Both the position numbers and the translations under genes were made by a program. The notes below the pieces were generated by a model that was not told the origin of the DNA, made no database searches, and was given only the letters and a program-made list of their open reading frames with translations. Below are positions 20,048 to 28,727 of a stretch of 64,000 bases of DNA, piece after piece. Location of the stretch: assembly GCF_014841135.1 (NCBI RefSeq), contig NZ_JACYTN010000001.1:124001-188000 (forward strand), given 5' to 3'. Source of the DNA: Paenibacillus arenosi. Lineage in GTDB: Bacteria > Bacillota > Bacilli > Paenibacillales > Paenibacillaceae. Positions within the stretch are counted from its first letter, which is position 1, and each line of letters opens with the position of its first letter.

Positions 20048-20911
20048 ATGATACATTGCGAAGGTCTAGTGAAAATATACAAAACGGACGATTTGGAAGT
20101 TGTCGCCTTGCAAGGACTTAACTTAACCGTTAAGGAAGGCGAAATGATGGCCATTATCGGAAACAGTGGTAGTGGTAAATCTACATTTCTAAACATTCTA
20201 GGTGGCTTGGATCGTCCTTCAGCTGGTACGATCCAAGTTGGGGAATGGAATTTATTAAAAATAACCGATGATCAGCTCGTTAAATACAAACGAGATACAG
20301 TTGGATTTATTTGGCAAAATAATGCCCGTAATTTATTGCCGTACTTAACAGCACTGGAAAATGTAGAAATGCCTATGATGCTGTCGGGGCGATTGGACCG
20401 GGCTTATGCGAAGCAGTTGCTAGAATGGGTAGGTCTCGGCCATCGCTTAAATAACAAGCTACAGCAGCTATCAGGTGGAGAGCAGCAGCGGGTTGCAATT
20501 GCAATCTCTCTTGCTAACAAACCTAAGTTATTGCTCGCAGATGAGCCGACAGGATCAGTTGATACGCAAACTTCTGATCTGATTATGGACATTTTCCGTA
20601 AAATGAATAAAGAATTGGGCGTTACGGTTGTTATCGTAACGCACGACTTGTCCATAGCTGGTAAAGTCGATCGTGTAGTAGCTATTCGTGATGGTTTAAC
20701 AAGTACAGAGTTCATTAAGCGTAATCCAGGGTTGGATGAAGTAGGCCAAGGTTTGCAAGAGATACATGAAGCATATGTTGTTGTGGATCGTGTGGGTCGT
20801 TTGCAAGTGCCAAAAGACTACTTAGAAGCGTTGAGTATCAACGATAAAGCATCGATGGAATTGGATGGCGATAAGATTATTATCCGCACACCTAGACAAT
20901 TGGGGGAGTAA
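20048..20911 (+). CDS. Second ABC transporter ATP-binding protein
   Basis: 287 residues. Walker A GNSGSGKST (about 39-47), Q-loop IWQNNARNLLPYL, signature LSGGEQQRVAIAISLA, Walker B LLLADEPTGSVD and the switch VTHD are all present. A C-terminal extension of about 55 residues follows the core (VGRLQVPKDYLEAL), a possible regulatory segment. It lies 3 bp after the permease. With the first ATPase of the operon, it could form a heterodimer on the two permease cores (inference). Confidence 0.88.
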   Translation: MIHCEGLVKIYKTDDLEVVALQGLNLTVKEGEMMAIIGNSGSGKSTFLNILGGLDRPSAGTIQVGEWNLLKITDDQLVKYKRDTVGFIWQNNARNLLPYLTALENVEMPMMLSGRLDRAYAKQLLEWVGLGHRLNNKLQQLSGGEQQRVAIAISLANKPKLLLADEPTGSVDTQTSDLIMDIFRKMNKELGVTVVIVTHDLSIAGKVDRVVAIRDGLTSTEFIKRNPGLDEVGQGLQEIHEAYVVVDRVGRLQVPKDYLEALSINDKASMELDGDKIIIRTPRQLGE

Positions 20912-20916
20912 CAGAG

Positions 20917-22398
20917 ATGAAGAAATCATGGGTGAAAAAGGCGTTAATGCTGACAGTAGCATTGACGATGATCGTGCCAATGCTGGCTGCATGTACGAAG
21001 AAAGAGGAAGCGGTTCCTCCTGGACAGGAGCGTGTATTACGTATTGCTGTTCCTTATGGCGGTGGAGATGACAGTTGGTTTAGACAACAGTATGTAGAAG
21101 CGTTCGAAATGTCGAATCCGAATGTTCGTATCGAGCTTGTTCCTGCGGTTAACTACGAGGATCGCAGATTTGAAAATAATAATGATCCGAAAAAGAAAGA
21201 GCCTTCGATGAAAGAATCTTGGAAAAAAGTATTAGAAGGTGCTAATGCTGTCGATGTTGTTATTTCCGATACACAAAGCTTCCGTCAACTATCTAAAGAT
21301 GGCATGTTGGCGAAATTGGATGAGCGTATTGTACAAGATAAGTTTGACACTTCTGATATCGTGCCTGCTGTACAAGATGGTATTAAGGCAATGGGAGATG
21401 GTAGTGTTTATGGCTTAGCGCCTACCTTTAATTCTAGCGCTCTGGTTTACAATAAAAAGTTGTTCCAAAATGCTGGGGTAGAATTGCCTAAGGACGGAAT
21501 GACTTGGGATGAAGTGTTTTCATTAGCGCAGCGTGTAAGTAAAGGGGAAGGCAAAAACAGAACGTATGGTTTCGCATTTGATCGTTACCCGGGTGATTCG
21601 TATTATTCCATGAGCTATGCGTATATGAGCCCACTTCAGTTGCAGACGTTTGATAACAAAGCTGAAAAAATGCTTGTCAACTCGCCTAATTGGGAACAAG
21701 CATGGGATAAAGTAGCCAAATTATACAAAGATAAAGTAATCCCTACGCAAGATGCAATGATGATGGATGGTCAGCAGCAAGAGGATAATCCTTTTGCTCA
21801 TGATCAGTTCTTATCTGGAAAAGTTGCAATGATGCTTACAGATATGTATTACATGAATGGCGACCTTGCGAGTGCTGTTCGTAATGCAGGCAAGATTAAG
21901 AATTTCAAGCCGTTTGAGTGGGATGTGGTAACCGTTCCGCATCATTCTGAGGTACCTGGTGTTTCAAGCATGATTAGTATTAACAACATTTTCTCCATTA
22001 ATGCAAAAGCACCAAATGCTGATGATGCATGGAGCTTTATTCAATATGTAAATGGTGAACAGTGGGCTAAAGTTCGCAGCCGCAGCACGAGCTATGAAAT
22101 GGTTACACGTAAATCTTATATCAAGCCTAAAGAAGGTCTGAATTACAATATCGCAGCGTTCTATAATGTAAAGCCTGCAATACCTTCTTTAGTCAATCAA
22201 GAACTGTATGAAACGAAGTCGGATTTGCACCAAGTAGATTCCATTGCTCAGCAATTGTTCAATGAAATAATTACTGGTAAGAAAACGACGAAGGATGCAT
22301 TAAAAGAGTGGGAAACAAAAGGTAACGAAATGCTGCAAAAAATTAAAAATGGGGTTCCTATCCAACCAGAAGGTGTTCCAGGTGGGGTATATCGCTAA
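20917..22398 (+). CDS. Family 1 extracellular solute-binding lipoprotein
   Basis: 493 residues with a signal peptide and lipobox MLAAC (Cys about 26). The body has the bacterial solute-binding family 1 pattern: VVISDTQSFRQLSKDGMLAKLDE, YGLAPTFNSSALVYNKKLFQNAGVELP and a C-terminal WSFIQYVNGEQW. This family usually serves sugar importers with MalFG permeases, but no such permease is here; it ends an FtsX/adaptor operon instead. ATG 20917 has GGGGGAG 8 nt upstream within the end of the ATPase gene. Ligand unknown. It may present a ligand to the FtsX permease or act as a sensor (inference). Confidence 0.85.
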   Translation: MKKSWVKKALMLTVALTMIVPMLAACTKKEEAVPPGQERVLRIAVPYGGGDDSWFRQQYVEAFEMSNPNVRIELVPAVNYEDRRFENNNDPKKKEPSMKESWKKVLEGANAVDVVISDTQSFRQLSKDGMLAKLDERIVQDKFDTSDIVPAVQDGIKAMGDGSVYGLAPTFNSSALVYNKKLFQNAGVELPKDGMTWDEVFSLAQRVSKGEGKNRTYGFAFDRYPGDSYYSMSYAYMSPLQLQTFDNKAEKMLVNSPNWEQAWDKVAKLYKDKVIPTQDAMMMDGQQQEDNPFAHDQFLSGKVAMMLTDMYYMNGDLASAVRNAGKIKNFKPFEWDVVTVPHHSEVPGVSSMISINNIFSINAKAPNADDAWSFIQYVNGEQWAKVRSRSTSYEMVTRKSYIKPKEGLNYNIAAFYNVKPAIPSLVNQELYETKSDLHQVDSIAQQLFNEIITGKKTTKDALKEWETKGNEMLQKIKNGVPIQPEGVPGGVYR

Positions 22399-22407
22399 AG
22401 ATGAGAG

Positions 22408-22436
22408 AGGCGTGCCAATTATGGCATGCCTTTTTT
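22408..22436 (+). terminator. Terminator of the five-gene ABC operon
   Basis: GGCGTGCC (22409-22416), loop AATTAT, GGCATGCC (22423-22430), then TTTTTT. One G-U pair in an 8-bp stem. Confidence 0.85.
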
Positions 22437-22645
22437 ATATTGTGCTCCTATCGAAAACGAATATTGCGAGTTCGCAGTGACTATTTGTTCATGGAAATGC
22501 ATGAAATGGGGTACATTACTTCTATGATAAATATAAAGAGTTAAATCATGCCTAATAGTTACTGACTTTTGATGCTGGGTCTTACATGATAGGAGCATAT
22601 CCATTCAAGATCTGAGATGAGTGAGTATGAGTAAGGAAAGGATGT

Positions 22646-22816
22646 ATGAACATGCAATGGATCTATTGGGGAAAGCTTTACGATACGAAATTTCAGGCTC
22701 GAGTGCTTCAGCAGCGTCTGGAGCATGATGCGTGGCTATATGGCTACAGTACGCCTCAAGATATTGAGGTTTATCGCTCTCGTCGTGGGAAATATGGGGT
22801 AAGATTCGTGTTGTAA
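22646..22816 (+). CDS. Small hypothetical protein, 56 aa
   Basis: A short frame ATG 22646 to TAA 22816 with GGAAAGGA about 4-9 nt upstream. The product is aromatic and basic, with WIYWGKLYDTKFQARVLQQRL and a C-terminal PQDIEVYRSRRGKYGVRFVL. It has no signal peptide or TM segment. Composition and codon use look like the neighbouring genes, and the frame is not a shadow of anything. I do not recognise a function. It stands alone between the ABC operon terminator and a tRNA promoter. Confidence 0.6.
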   Translation: MNMQWIYWGKLYDTKFQARVLQQRLEHDAWLYGYSTPQDIEVYRSRRGKYGVRFVL

Positions 22817-22880
22817 TGGGGCTATAATGTGGTGAAATTTCATTCAAATTTTTAGTTTTAAAAAAAGTTTAAATAAATGG

Positions 22881-22909
22881 TTGACTGAACATGTGTGATG
22901 TAGTATAGT
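22881..22909 (+). promoter_or_regulatory. Promoter of the tRNA cluster
   Basis: TTGACT (22881-22886), 17-bp spacer, TATAGT (22904-22909), about 43 bp before tRNA-fMet. Confidence 0.75.
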
Positions 22910-22951
22910 ATTACTTGTCGCTGATGAACGACGCGATGGAAGAAATGATGA

Positions 22952-23028
<77 letters not shown>

Positions 23029-23057
23029 AAGCAATCATATACCCTTGTGGCAATCAG

Positions 23058-23134
23058 GGGCCCTTAGCTCAGTTGGTTAGAGCGGTCGGCTCATAACCGA
23101 TTGGTCGGGGGTTCGAGTCCCTCAGGGCCCACCA
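23058..23134 (+). tRNA. tRNA-Ile2 (CAT, lysidine-type)
   Basis: 77 nt with encoded CCA; perfect 7-bp acceptor GGGCCCT/AGGGCCC. The anticodon is CAT, but the 5' half (GGxCCxTTAGCTCAGTTGGTTAGAGC) resembles Bacillus tRNA-Ile2, in which C34 is changed to lysidine by TilS to read AUA. Elongator Met is the alternative. Confidence 0.8.
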
Positions 23135-23173
23135 TAGTTCAACATATATTTTACGAGTTAGTGCTTATTATAT

Positions 23174-23262
23174 GCCGGGATGGCGGAATTGGCAGACGCA
23201 CAGGACTTAAAATCCTGCGGTAGGTGACTACCGTACCGGTTCGACCCCGGTTCTCGGCACCA
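23174..23262 (+). tRNA. tRNA-Leu (TAA)
   Basis: 89-nt class II tRNA with a long variable arm (CGGTAGGTGACTACCG) and encoded CCA; anticodon TAA in loop ACTTAAAAT. Acceptor GCCGGGA pairs with TCTCGGC. Confidence 0.95.
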
Positions 23263-23317
23263 TTACATAACCTTTTAGCGCTACTTATGAATATAGCATT
23301 GAATATGGACTGGCTAA

Positions 23318-23347
23318 ACTCCTTTCGCGAAGCGGAAGGGGTTTTTT
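23318..23347 (+). terminator. Terminator of the tRNA cluster
   Basis: CTCCTTTCGC, loop GAA, GCGGAAGGGG, then TTTTTT; 10-bp stem with three G-U pairs. Confidence 0.85.
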
Positions 23348-23394
23348 AGTTCATTGACATGAAAATCCATTTAACTTGATAGGGAGGAATAGAA

Positions 23395-24072
23395 ATGGCT
23401 ATGAAGGTCGATAACGATTGGTCAGAAATGCTGCATGATGAAGTCCGCAAGCTATATTTTAAACAACTATGGTCGTGGTTGAAGGGGGAGTACGAGCGAG
23501 AAGAAATTTATCCTCCTTATGATCAATTGTTTACAGCATTCAGACTAACTTCATATAAAGATGCGAAAGTCGTAATCGTTGGACAAGATCCTTACCACGG
23601 CCCCGGACAGGCGCATGGATTAAGTTTTTCAGTACGCCCTGGTGTGCGGATTCCACCTTCGCTGTTGAACATGCTTAAGGAAGGTGCGTCAGATGTAGGT
23701 ATAACGATGCCGAATCATGGTTCGTTGACTTCTTGGGCGGAACAAGGAGTGCTGCTGTTGAATACGGTTTTAACGGTGCGTGCTGGACAAGCTGCTTCAC
23801 ACAAAGGTATGGGATGGGAACAGTTTACCGATCGCGTAATTGAGCTGTTGAATGAGCGTGAGAAACCTATTATTTTCGTCCTTTGGGGCAGTCACGCGCA
23901 AGCGAAGGCGAAAATGATAGACCAGAAGAAGCATTTTATTGTTCAATCACCGCATCCGAGTCCTTTGTCGGCTCATCGTGGATTTATGGGGAGCAAGCCT
24001 TATTCGAAAATCAATGCCAAACTTCGTGAGTGGGGTGAGCCTGAGATTGATTGGCAGCTGCCACAGCTATAA
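23395..24072 (+). CDS. ung: Uracil-DNA glycosylase
   Basis: Removes uracil from DNA to start base-excision repair. The 225-residue product has the family 1 water-activating motif [18 protein letters not shown] (about 63-80), [16 protein letters not shown] and the catalytic-histidine loop [11 protein letters not shown] near the C-terminus. Length fits UNG. ATG has AGGGAGGA upstream. It sits alone between two tRNA loci. Confidence 0.97.
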   Translation: MAMKVDNDWSEMLHDEVRKLYFKQLWSWLKGEYEREEIYPPYDQLFTAFRLTSYKDAKVVIVGQDPYHGPGQAHGLSFSVRPGVRIPPSLLNMLKEGASDVGITMPNHGSLTSWAEQGVLLLNTVLTVRAGQAASHKGMGWEQFTDRVIELLNEREKPIIFVLWGSHAQAKAKMIDQKKHFIVQSPHPSPLSAHRGFMGSKPYSKINAKLREWGEPEIDWQLPQL

Positions 24073-24115
24073 ATTGGATGGATTGTGTAAGGTCGTATAA
24101 TGGCTGTTATATGCG

Positions 24116-24144
24116 TTGACATTAGCAATATTGCTTGTTATATT
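24116..24144 (+). promoter_or_regulatory. Promoter of tRNA-Val
   Basis: TTGACA (24116-24121), 17-bp spacer, TATATT (24139-24144); tRNA starts 37 bp downstream. Confidence 0.7.
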
Positions 24145-24180
24145 ATTGGTAAGTATTTCATATGGATGATGATATACAAC

Positions 24181-24256
24181 GATCTGATAGCTCAGCTGGG
24201 AGAGCACTATCTTGACAGGGTAGGGGTCGGCGGTTCGAACCCGTCTCAGATCACCA
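24181..24256 (+). tRNA. tRNA-Val (GAC)
   Basis: 76-nt cloverleaf with encoded CCA; acceptor GATCTGA/TCAGATC, anticodon stem CTATC/GGTAG with loop TTGACAG, so anticodon GAC. T-loop GGTTCGAACC. Confidence 0.93.
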
Positions 24257-24270
24257 AATTCATACACCCA

Positions 24271-24296
24271 AACCCTTGTTGCAACAAGGGTTTTTT
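24271..24296 (+). terminator. Terminator after tRNA-Val
   Basis: Perfect palindrome AACCCTTGTT-GCAACAAGGGTT region followed by TTTT. Confidence 0.8.
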
Positions 24297-24455
24297 CTTA
24301 TTTATCCCCAGAAAGTTGAGTCGGCTTTATATATATTTTAAGGCACAAGAGTGTCCCAGTTAGGTTCGGTTATCGTTCAAATTTATTTGGAGCAGGGTTT
24401 ATGGACAGGCGGACGCGGGTACACTGTCGGTAGATTTATCGAGGAGGTTAGCTTG

Positions 24456-24659
24456 ATGAATGTATCGGATGTGCGTAAACGAGCTGTCACATACGTGGTG
24501 ACGGGTGTTCTTGTTGTTATAATGTCAGGATGCACGAGTTTGCTTATGGTTGAACCAGGGGCGAAAGAAGAAGTTTGGGATATGCAGGAGACTAGAGTTC
24601 CTATATATGAAGAGGTATATGGAAAAATAGTTATTCCTGAAGAGGTGTATCAACCGTAG
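24456..24659 (+). CDS. Small lipoprotein, 67 aa
   Basis: ATG 24456 with GAGGAGG 8 nt upstream. The 67 residues start with a basic region, then a hydrophobic stretch and lipobox VIMSGC (Cys about 26). The mature part of about 40 residues is acidic (EEVWDMQETRVPIYEEVYGKIV, in part). No family recognised. The frame is open further upstream to 24351, but that part has no start site and is rejected. It is followed by a weak hairpin (24694-24733). Confidence 0.65.
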   Translation: MNVSDVRKRAVTYVVTGVLVVIMSGCTSLLMVEPGAKEEVWDMQETRVPIYEEVYGKIVIPEEVYQP

Positions 24660-24693
24660 TTTATACAAGATGAAAGCTAAAAATTAAAAATGT

Positions 24694-24738
24694 ACCTCGA
24701 AAATCGATGCTCTTACATGGCGATCTTCGAGGTTATTT
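24694..24738. terminator. Hairpin between convergent small genes
   Basis: ACCTCGAA-ATCG pairs with CGAT-TTCGAGGT around a 14-nt loop; followed by TATTTGTTCTT, a moderate U-tract. It separates the small lipoprotein from the minus-strand membrane protein. Confidence 0.5.
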
Positions 24739-24803
24739 GTTCTTCATACCTATTAGTTGTGAACGTGAACCACGTAAGTGGTGATGGTGATCAAGTGATA
24801 AAA

Positions 24804-25007
24804 TTATGATTTAACATGTTGATTATGCTGAGGAGGAGCGCTGTTCGATTGCTCTGCTTGCTCGGTTGTAGTTGGGAGATTACATGTATCTGGATTGAAT
24901 TTATCCCAGCTTCTCGAATAGGCTTTACGTGTGACGACTAGCAATAAGGTAATCATGCCGATTACCATCATAATGACGGCAACTATGGTAGCGGTAATTG
25001 GATCCAT
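24804..25007 (-). CDS. Small single-pass membrane protein, 67 aa
   Basis: ATG at 25007 has GGAGG 7 nt upstream (plus-strand cctcc at 25015-25019). Residues 4-26 (ITATIVAVIMMVIGMITLLLVV) form one TM helix, followed by a basic patch (TRKAYSRSWDK), so the tail of about 40 residues, polar and Gln/Asn-rich, is probably cytoplasmic. A longer upstream frame lacks a ribosome site. No family is recognised. Confidence 0.65.
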   Translation of the reverse strand: MDPITATIVAVIMMVIGMITLLLVVTRKAYSRSWDKFNPDTCNLPTTTEQAEQSNSAPPQHNQHVKS

Positions 25008-25112
25008 GTTCGAACCTCCGGGATGATTTGGTAAAATTCGTGTCAATATAACTATACATGATATCCAATTTTTTGTATAATGATGTTTCCTGATTAATGG
25101 AGGTGCCGAATA

Positions 25113-25556
25113 ATGACGTCAGAGCTATTAGAAGTAAAAACACAAGAGCAATTGGAAGCATGTATTGCGATAAGATTGGAAGTGTTTGTAGAAGAGCAGC
25201 AAGTTCCGGTTGAGGAAGAGTGCGACGAATATGATAAATTAGAGGCCCCTGCCTATCATGTGCTCTTGCAACAAAAAGGGGAATACATAGCTACAGGCCG
25301 CATTAAACTGTTAGATGAGCTTACAGCAAAGATGCAGCGAATCGCTGTTCGTAAATCATACCGTGGGCAAGGTATTGGGCGTGTACTCGTGTTAGGGATG
25401 GAGCAAACTGCTCGTGTACATGGGGTAGAGCGTAGTGTATTAGATGCTCAGTGTCAAGCAGAAGGGTTTTATCAATCACTTGGTTATGTAACGATTTCGG
25501 AAGAGCCTTTTTATGATGCGGGCATTTTACATGTTCGCATGGAGAAGAAGTTGTAG
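25113..25556 (+). CDS. GNAT-family N-acetyltransferase (YjcF-like)
   Basis: 147 residues. The N-terminal pattern CIAIRLEVFVEEQQVPVEEECDEYD (in part) and the acetyl-CoA loop RKSYRGQGIGRVLV (about 90-103) followed by LDAQCQAEGFYQSLGY are typical of the YjcF/ElaA-like GNAT group. The substrate is unknown. ATG has GGAGGTG about 10 nt upstream. It is monocistronic as far as can be seen. Confidence 0.85.
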   Translation: MTSELLEVKTQEQLEACIAIRLEVFVEEQQVPVEEECDEYDKLEAPAYHVLLQQKGEYIATGRIKLLDELTAKMQRIAVRKSYRGQGIGRVLVLGMEQTARVHGVERSVLDAQCQAEGFYQSLGYVTISEEPFYDAGILHVRMEKKL

Positions 25557-25698
25557 CGACGAACAAGTGTATATGTGATTCATTCTAAAGGTATGCTAAC
25601 CATATGTGAATGATTGGCTGCTTCATATAGGATGTTAAACAAGATCGGGAGGGCAGTTGATCGTTCGCCATTACAGATATGTGAAGGGGCTGCGTAAG

Positions 25699-25929
25699 AT
25701 GAATGAGCGAGAATCTTTTGTTGCTGTTCAGAAAAATGGTGATGGTGATCTAACTGCTTTCCAAACGAATAGTGGTCGAGTACTTGGTTATGAGCAAGCG
25801 TTACAGGCTGTTCAAACCGGTGAAATAGCAGGTGCTAATGTTTTTAAAGGGAGAAATGGAAAGATGTATATCCGTGGTGATGCCGATGGAGACCCAACTA
25901 ATAACTTGGACAGCTTACCTCTTATTTAG
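25699..25929 (+). CDS. DUF3892 family protein, 76 aa
   Basis: Small cytoplasmic protein starting MNERESFVAVQKNGDGD with the conserved pattern TNSGRVLGYEQALQAV and IRGDADGDPTNNLD, which I recognise as DUF3892, a common Bacillales family of unknown function. ATG 25699 has AAGGGG 9 nt upstream. An upstream TTG (25657) lies only 3 nt from GGGAGGG and would add 14 residues, so the later start is preferred. A hairpin terminator follows at 25962-26008. Confidence 0.75.
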   Translation: MNERESFVAVQKNGDGDLTAFQTNSGRVLGYEQALQAVQTGEIAGANVFKGRNGKMYIRGDADGDPTNNLDSLPLI

Positions 25930-25961
25930 TGATAAATGTTGAATTGAAAATGAATGACAGC

Positions 25962-26008
25962 AGCTATCCTGATGTTGGACAATGGACTGATTGAGGGATG
26001 GCTTTTTT
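25962..26008 (+). terminator. Terminator after the DUF3892 gene
   Basis: AGCTATCC (25962-25969) pairs with GGATGGCT (25996-26003), followed by TTTTTA. Confidence 0.6.
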
Positions 26009-26251
26009 ATTTGTGCGAAAATGGGCATTAAAAAAACGGGGACGCTATGTCACCGCTGTAAGTTGTTATCTAATTATATGAGCACACAAAAAATCCAACC
26101 GAATGGATTGAATGAAACTGTAAATTATGTTAAGATAATTTTATTCATTAATCGGATAATAAATGTAATCATTTTTATCCTAATCATATCTTATCACGAT
26201 CAATTCTTGTTGTCAACACAATTTGATTATATGTATATAAGGAGTGGTGGA
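26009..26251. other. AT-rich region upstream of helD
   Basis: No credible gene. A frame is open through here into helD, but it begins inside the terminator and has no ribosome site until ATG 26252. TTGTCA at 26210-26215 and TATAAG at 26235-26240 may be promoter elements, with poor 19-bp spacing. Confidence 0.4.
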
Positions 26252-28609
26252 ATGACTACCAATCATGACCAATTTGAGGCAGAACAATCGCGAGTGGTGC
26301 GTGTGCTCGAATGTATAGACGACCGTCTAGACCGTTTACAGGATGAGCTCAAGTTCGTAAAAGGGGACGTTGTTAGCATCCGCCAAACATTCTGGGACGA
26401 CGTTACGGTGAATATGGAAGACGCGAGCGAAGAGGCAGAAACGGCAGCTAGTATTAAGCAGCAAGCTGAGCTTTTGTCAGAGCGTGAGCGAAGCTACAGA
26501 CGCGCTCATAAGCAGGCGAAAATATTGCAAAGATTGCAGCAATCTCCTTACTTCGGTCGGATTGATTTTCAAGAGAAGGGCGAGTTGAAGGCAGAACAGG
26601 TATATCTCGGCACGGGATCTTTGTTGGACGACGAAGGAATGGAGTTTTTGATCTATGATTGGAGGGCTCCTATTTCTAGTTTGTACTATGACTATCCACC
26701 AGGTAAAGCCGAGTACAAGACGCCGGATGGTACGATTAGTGGAGAATTGGCGTTGAAGCGTCAATTTATTATTCGTGGCGAGCAAATTAAAAGTATGTTT
26801 GATACGGGTGTTACAATCGGTGATGAACTATTAAAAGAAGTACTAGGTAAGCAGGCAGATTCCCAAATGCGCAGCATTGTCGCTACGATTCAGCGAGAAC
26901 AGAACCGTATTATTCGTAACGAGCACAGCCGACTGCTTGTTGTACAAGGAGCAGCAGGAAGCGGAAAGACATCTGCGGCACTTCAGCGCGTTGCGTATTT
27001 ACTCTATCGTTACCGAGAGACGCTACAAGCGGAGCAGATCGTGCTATTTTCACCGAATCCGATGTTTAATCATTATGTTTCGACCGTATTGCCTGAACTT
27101 GGTGAGGAAAATATGCAGCAAGTGACGTATCAGGAGTTTTTAGAGCATCGTCTACAAAACGAATATGTCGTCGAAGATCCATTTACATTGTTGGAGTACG
27201 AGTATTCTGCGATGAACAAGCCTGAATATACTGCTCGCCTGCAAGGTATCCATTACAAGTCGTCTGCGGCATTTTTGGCTGTTATTAAGCGATATGTTGA
27301 TTACCTTAGTCAGCAAGGACTGAAATTTAAGGATTTGACATTCCACGATAAAGTTATTATTACAGGCTTGGAAATGAGGGAGTACTTCTATTCTCTAGAG
27401 AGCTCCTATTCTGTGCCTAATCGGATTGAAATTGTGAAAGACTGGATCCTTAAGCGACTAACGGACATTGCTAAGCAGGAACGGAGCAAGACTTGGGTTG
27501 AGGATGCTATTGAGCTATTGGACAAAGAAGACTATTTATGGGCGCATCAAGAGCTGAAACGTAGACGCGGCAAGCATGAGGATGAAGAAGCGTTTGATGA
27601 TTTTGACGCGGAACGGAATTTACTAGTTGCTAAACTTGTACAGGAACATTTCAAGCCTTTACGCAAAATGGTTAAGCAGTTAGAATTCCTTGATTTATCG
27701 CGTATTTATACGCAATTATTTGAAGATGGTGCCATTATGGAACAGTTGTGCTCGGATGGAGAACGACCTGCCGAATGGGCTCGAATAGCAAGCGATACGC
27801 TCTCGAGGTTAAAGGGTAACATTATGCCTTATGAGGATGCTACTCCGTTCCTTGATTTGCAGGGCAGACTGGAAGGCGTACAGGTGAATACGAATATACG
27901 ACATGTATTTATTGATGAAGGGCAGGATTACTCGCCGTATCAATATTTCTACATTCGTCGTATGTTTCCGCGTAGTAAACTAACGGTGCTGGGTGATTTC
28001 AATCAGGCGATATTCACACATACTGGTATGAGCAATGGACTGCAGGAAATGCTGGCACATTATGACGAACATGAGACAGAGATGATTATTTTGGCTCGCA
28101 GCTACCGCTCCACAAGACCGATTATTGAATTTACGCGTCAGTTTATAGAAGGTGGACAGGAAATAGAGCCGTTTAATCGCGATGGCAATAAGCCAACTGT
28201 AACGTATGTATCAGATGAAGCAGAGCTATCTTCGCGTATCGTGGCGCAAATAAGCCAATTGCAGCAAGAAGGTTATGAGTCTATAGCTGTAATTTGTAAA
28301 ACAACAGCGGAAAGCAAGCGAGCGCACAAGATGCTGGCATCTCAGTTATCTATTCGGCTCGTTCACAAAGAGACATCGGTGTTTGAAGGCGGTGCTATTG
28401 TAATTCCAGCCTATTTGGCAAAAGGTGTAGAATTTGATGCAGTTATCATTTTTGATGCTTCATCAGATCGATATAGTAAAAATAATGAGCGAAAATTGTT
28501 CTATACTGCGTGTACACGAGCTATGCATGAATTGCATCTGTACTACATGAATACGCTCAGTCCATTCGTAACAGAGGCTTCAGACGATAGTTATACACGG
28601 ATAAAATAA
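26252..28609 (+). CDS. helD: RNA polymerase recycling helicase HelD
   Basis: 785 residues, close to B. subtilis HelD. The N-terminal region (about 1-110) is a charged coiled coil, the part that reaches into the RNA polymerase secondary channel in known HelD proteins. UvrD/Rep-like helicase motifs follow: Walker A VVQGAAGSGKTSAALQRVAYLLYR (core GAAGSGKTS), FIDEGQDYSPYQY (motif II), GDFNQAIF and LARSYRST. AKGVEFDAVIIFDAS and FYTACTRAMHEL are the C-terminal motifs. HelD removes stalled RNA polymerase from DNA and lets it recycle. ATG 26252 has AAGGAG 7 nt upstream; the frame is open 261 bp further upstream without support. Monocistronic with its own terminator. Confidence 0.9.
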   Translation: MTTNHDQFEAEQSRVVRVLECIDDRLDRLQDELKFVKGDVVSIRQTFWDDVTVNMEDASEEAETAASIKQQAELLSERERSYRRAHKQAKILQRLQQSPYFGRIDFQEKGELKAEQVYLGTGSLLDDEGMEFLIYDWRAPISSLYYDYPPGKAEYKTPDGTISGELALKRQFIIRGEQIKSMFDTGVTIGDELLKEVLGKQADSQMRSIVATIQREQNRIIRNEHSRLLVVQGAAGSGKTSAALQRVAYLLYRYRETLQAEQIVLFSPNPMFNHYVSTVLPELGEENMQQVTYQEFLEHRLQNEYVVEDPFTLLEYEYSAMNKPEYTARLQGIHYKSSAAFLAVIKRYVDYLSQQGLKFKDLTFHDKVIITGLEMREYFYSLESSYSVPNRIEIVKDWILKRLTDIAKQERSKTWVEDAIELLDKEDYLWAHQELKRRRGKHEDEEAFDDFDAERNLLVAKLVQEHFKPLRKMVKQLEFLDLSRIYTQLFEDGAIMEQLCSDGERPAEWARIASDTLSRLKGNIMPYEDATPFLDLQGRLEGVQVNTNIRHVFIDEGQDYSPYQYFYIRRMFPRSKLTVLGDFNQAIFTHTGMSNGLQEMLAHYDEHETEMIILARSYRSTRPIIEFTRQFIEGGQEIEPFNRDGNKPTVTYVSDEAELSSRIVAQISQLQQEGYESIAVICKTTAESKRAHKMLASQLSIRLVHKETSVFEGGAIVIPAYLAKGVEFDAVIIFDASSDRYSKNNERKLFYTACTRAMHELHLYYMNTLSPFVTEASDDSYTRIK

Positions 28610-28621
28610 GGTCATAACGAA

Positions 28622-28674
28622 AAGGGGATATCTACCGTCATCTAATCCATGATGAAGGTAGGTATCCCTTTTTT
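28622..28674 (+). terminator. Terminator of helD
   Basis: GGGATA-CTACC pairs with GGTAG-TATCCC around a loop with an inner TCAT/ATGA pairing, followed by TTTTTT. Confidence 0.8.
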
Positions 28675-28727
28675 GTTCATGGTGCTAAATCGTGAATAGT
28701 TGCACAGTAGTTCAGTTTGGCTACAGC

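Noticed and set aside
25991-26251. 87-codon extension of HelD at the N-terminus
   Set aside because: It starts within a terminator, lacks a ribosome site and is hydrophobic and AT-rich, unlike HelD.
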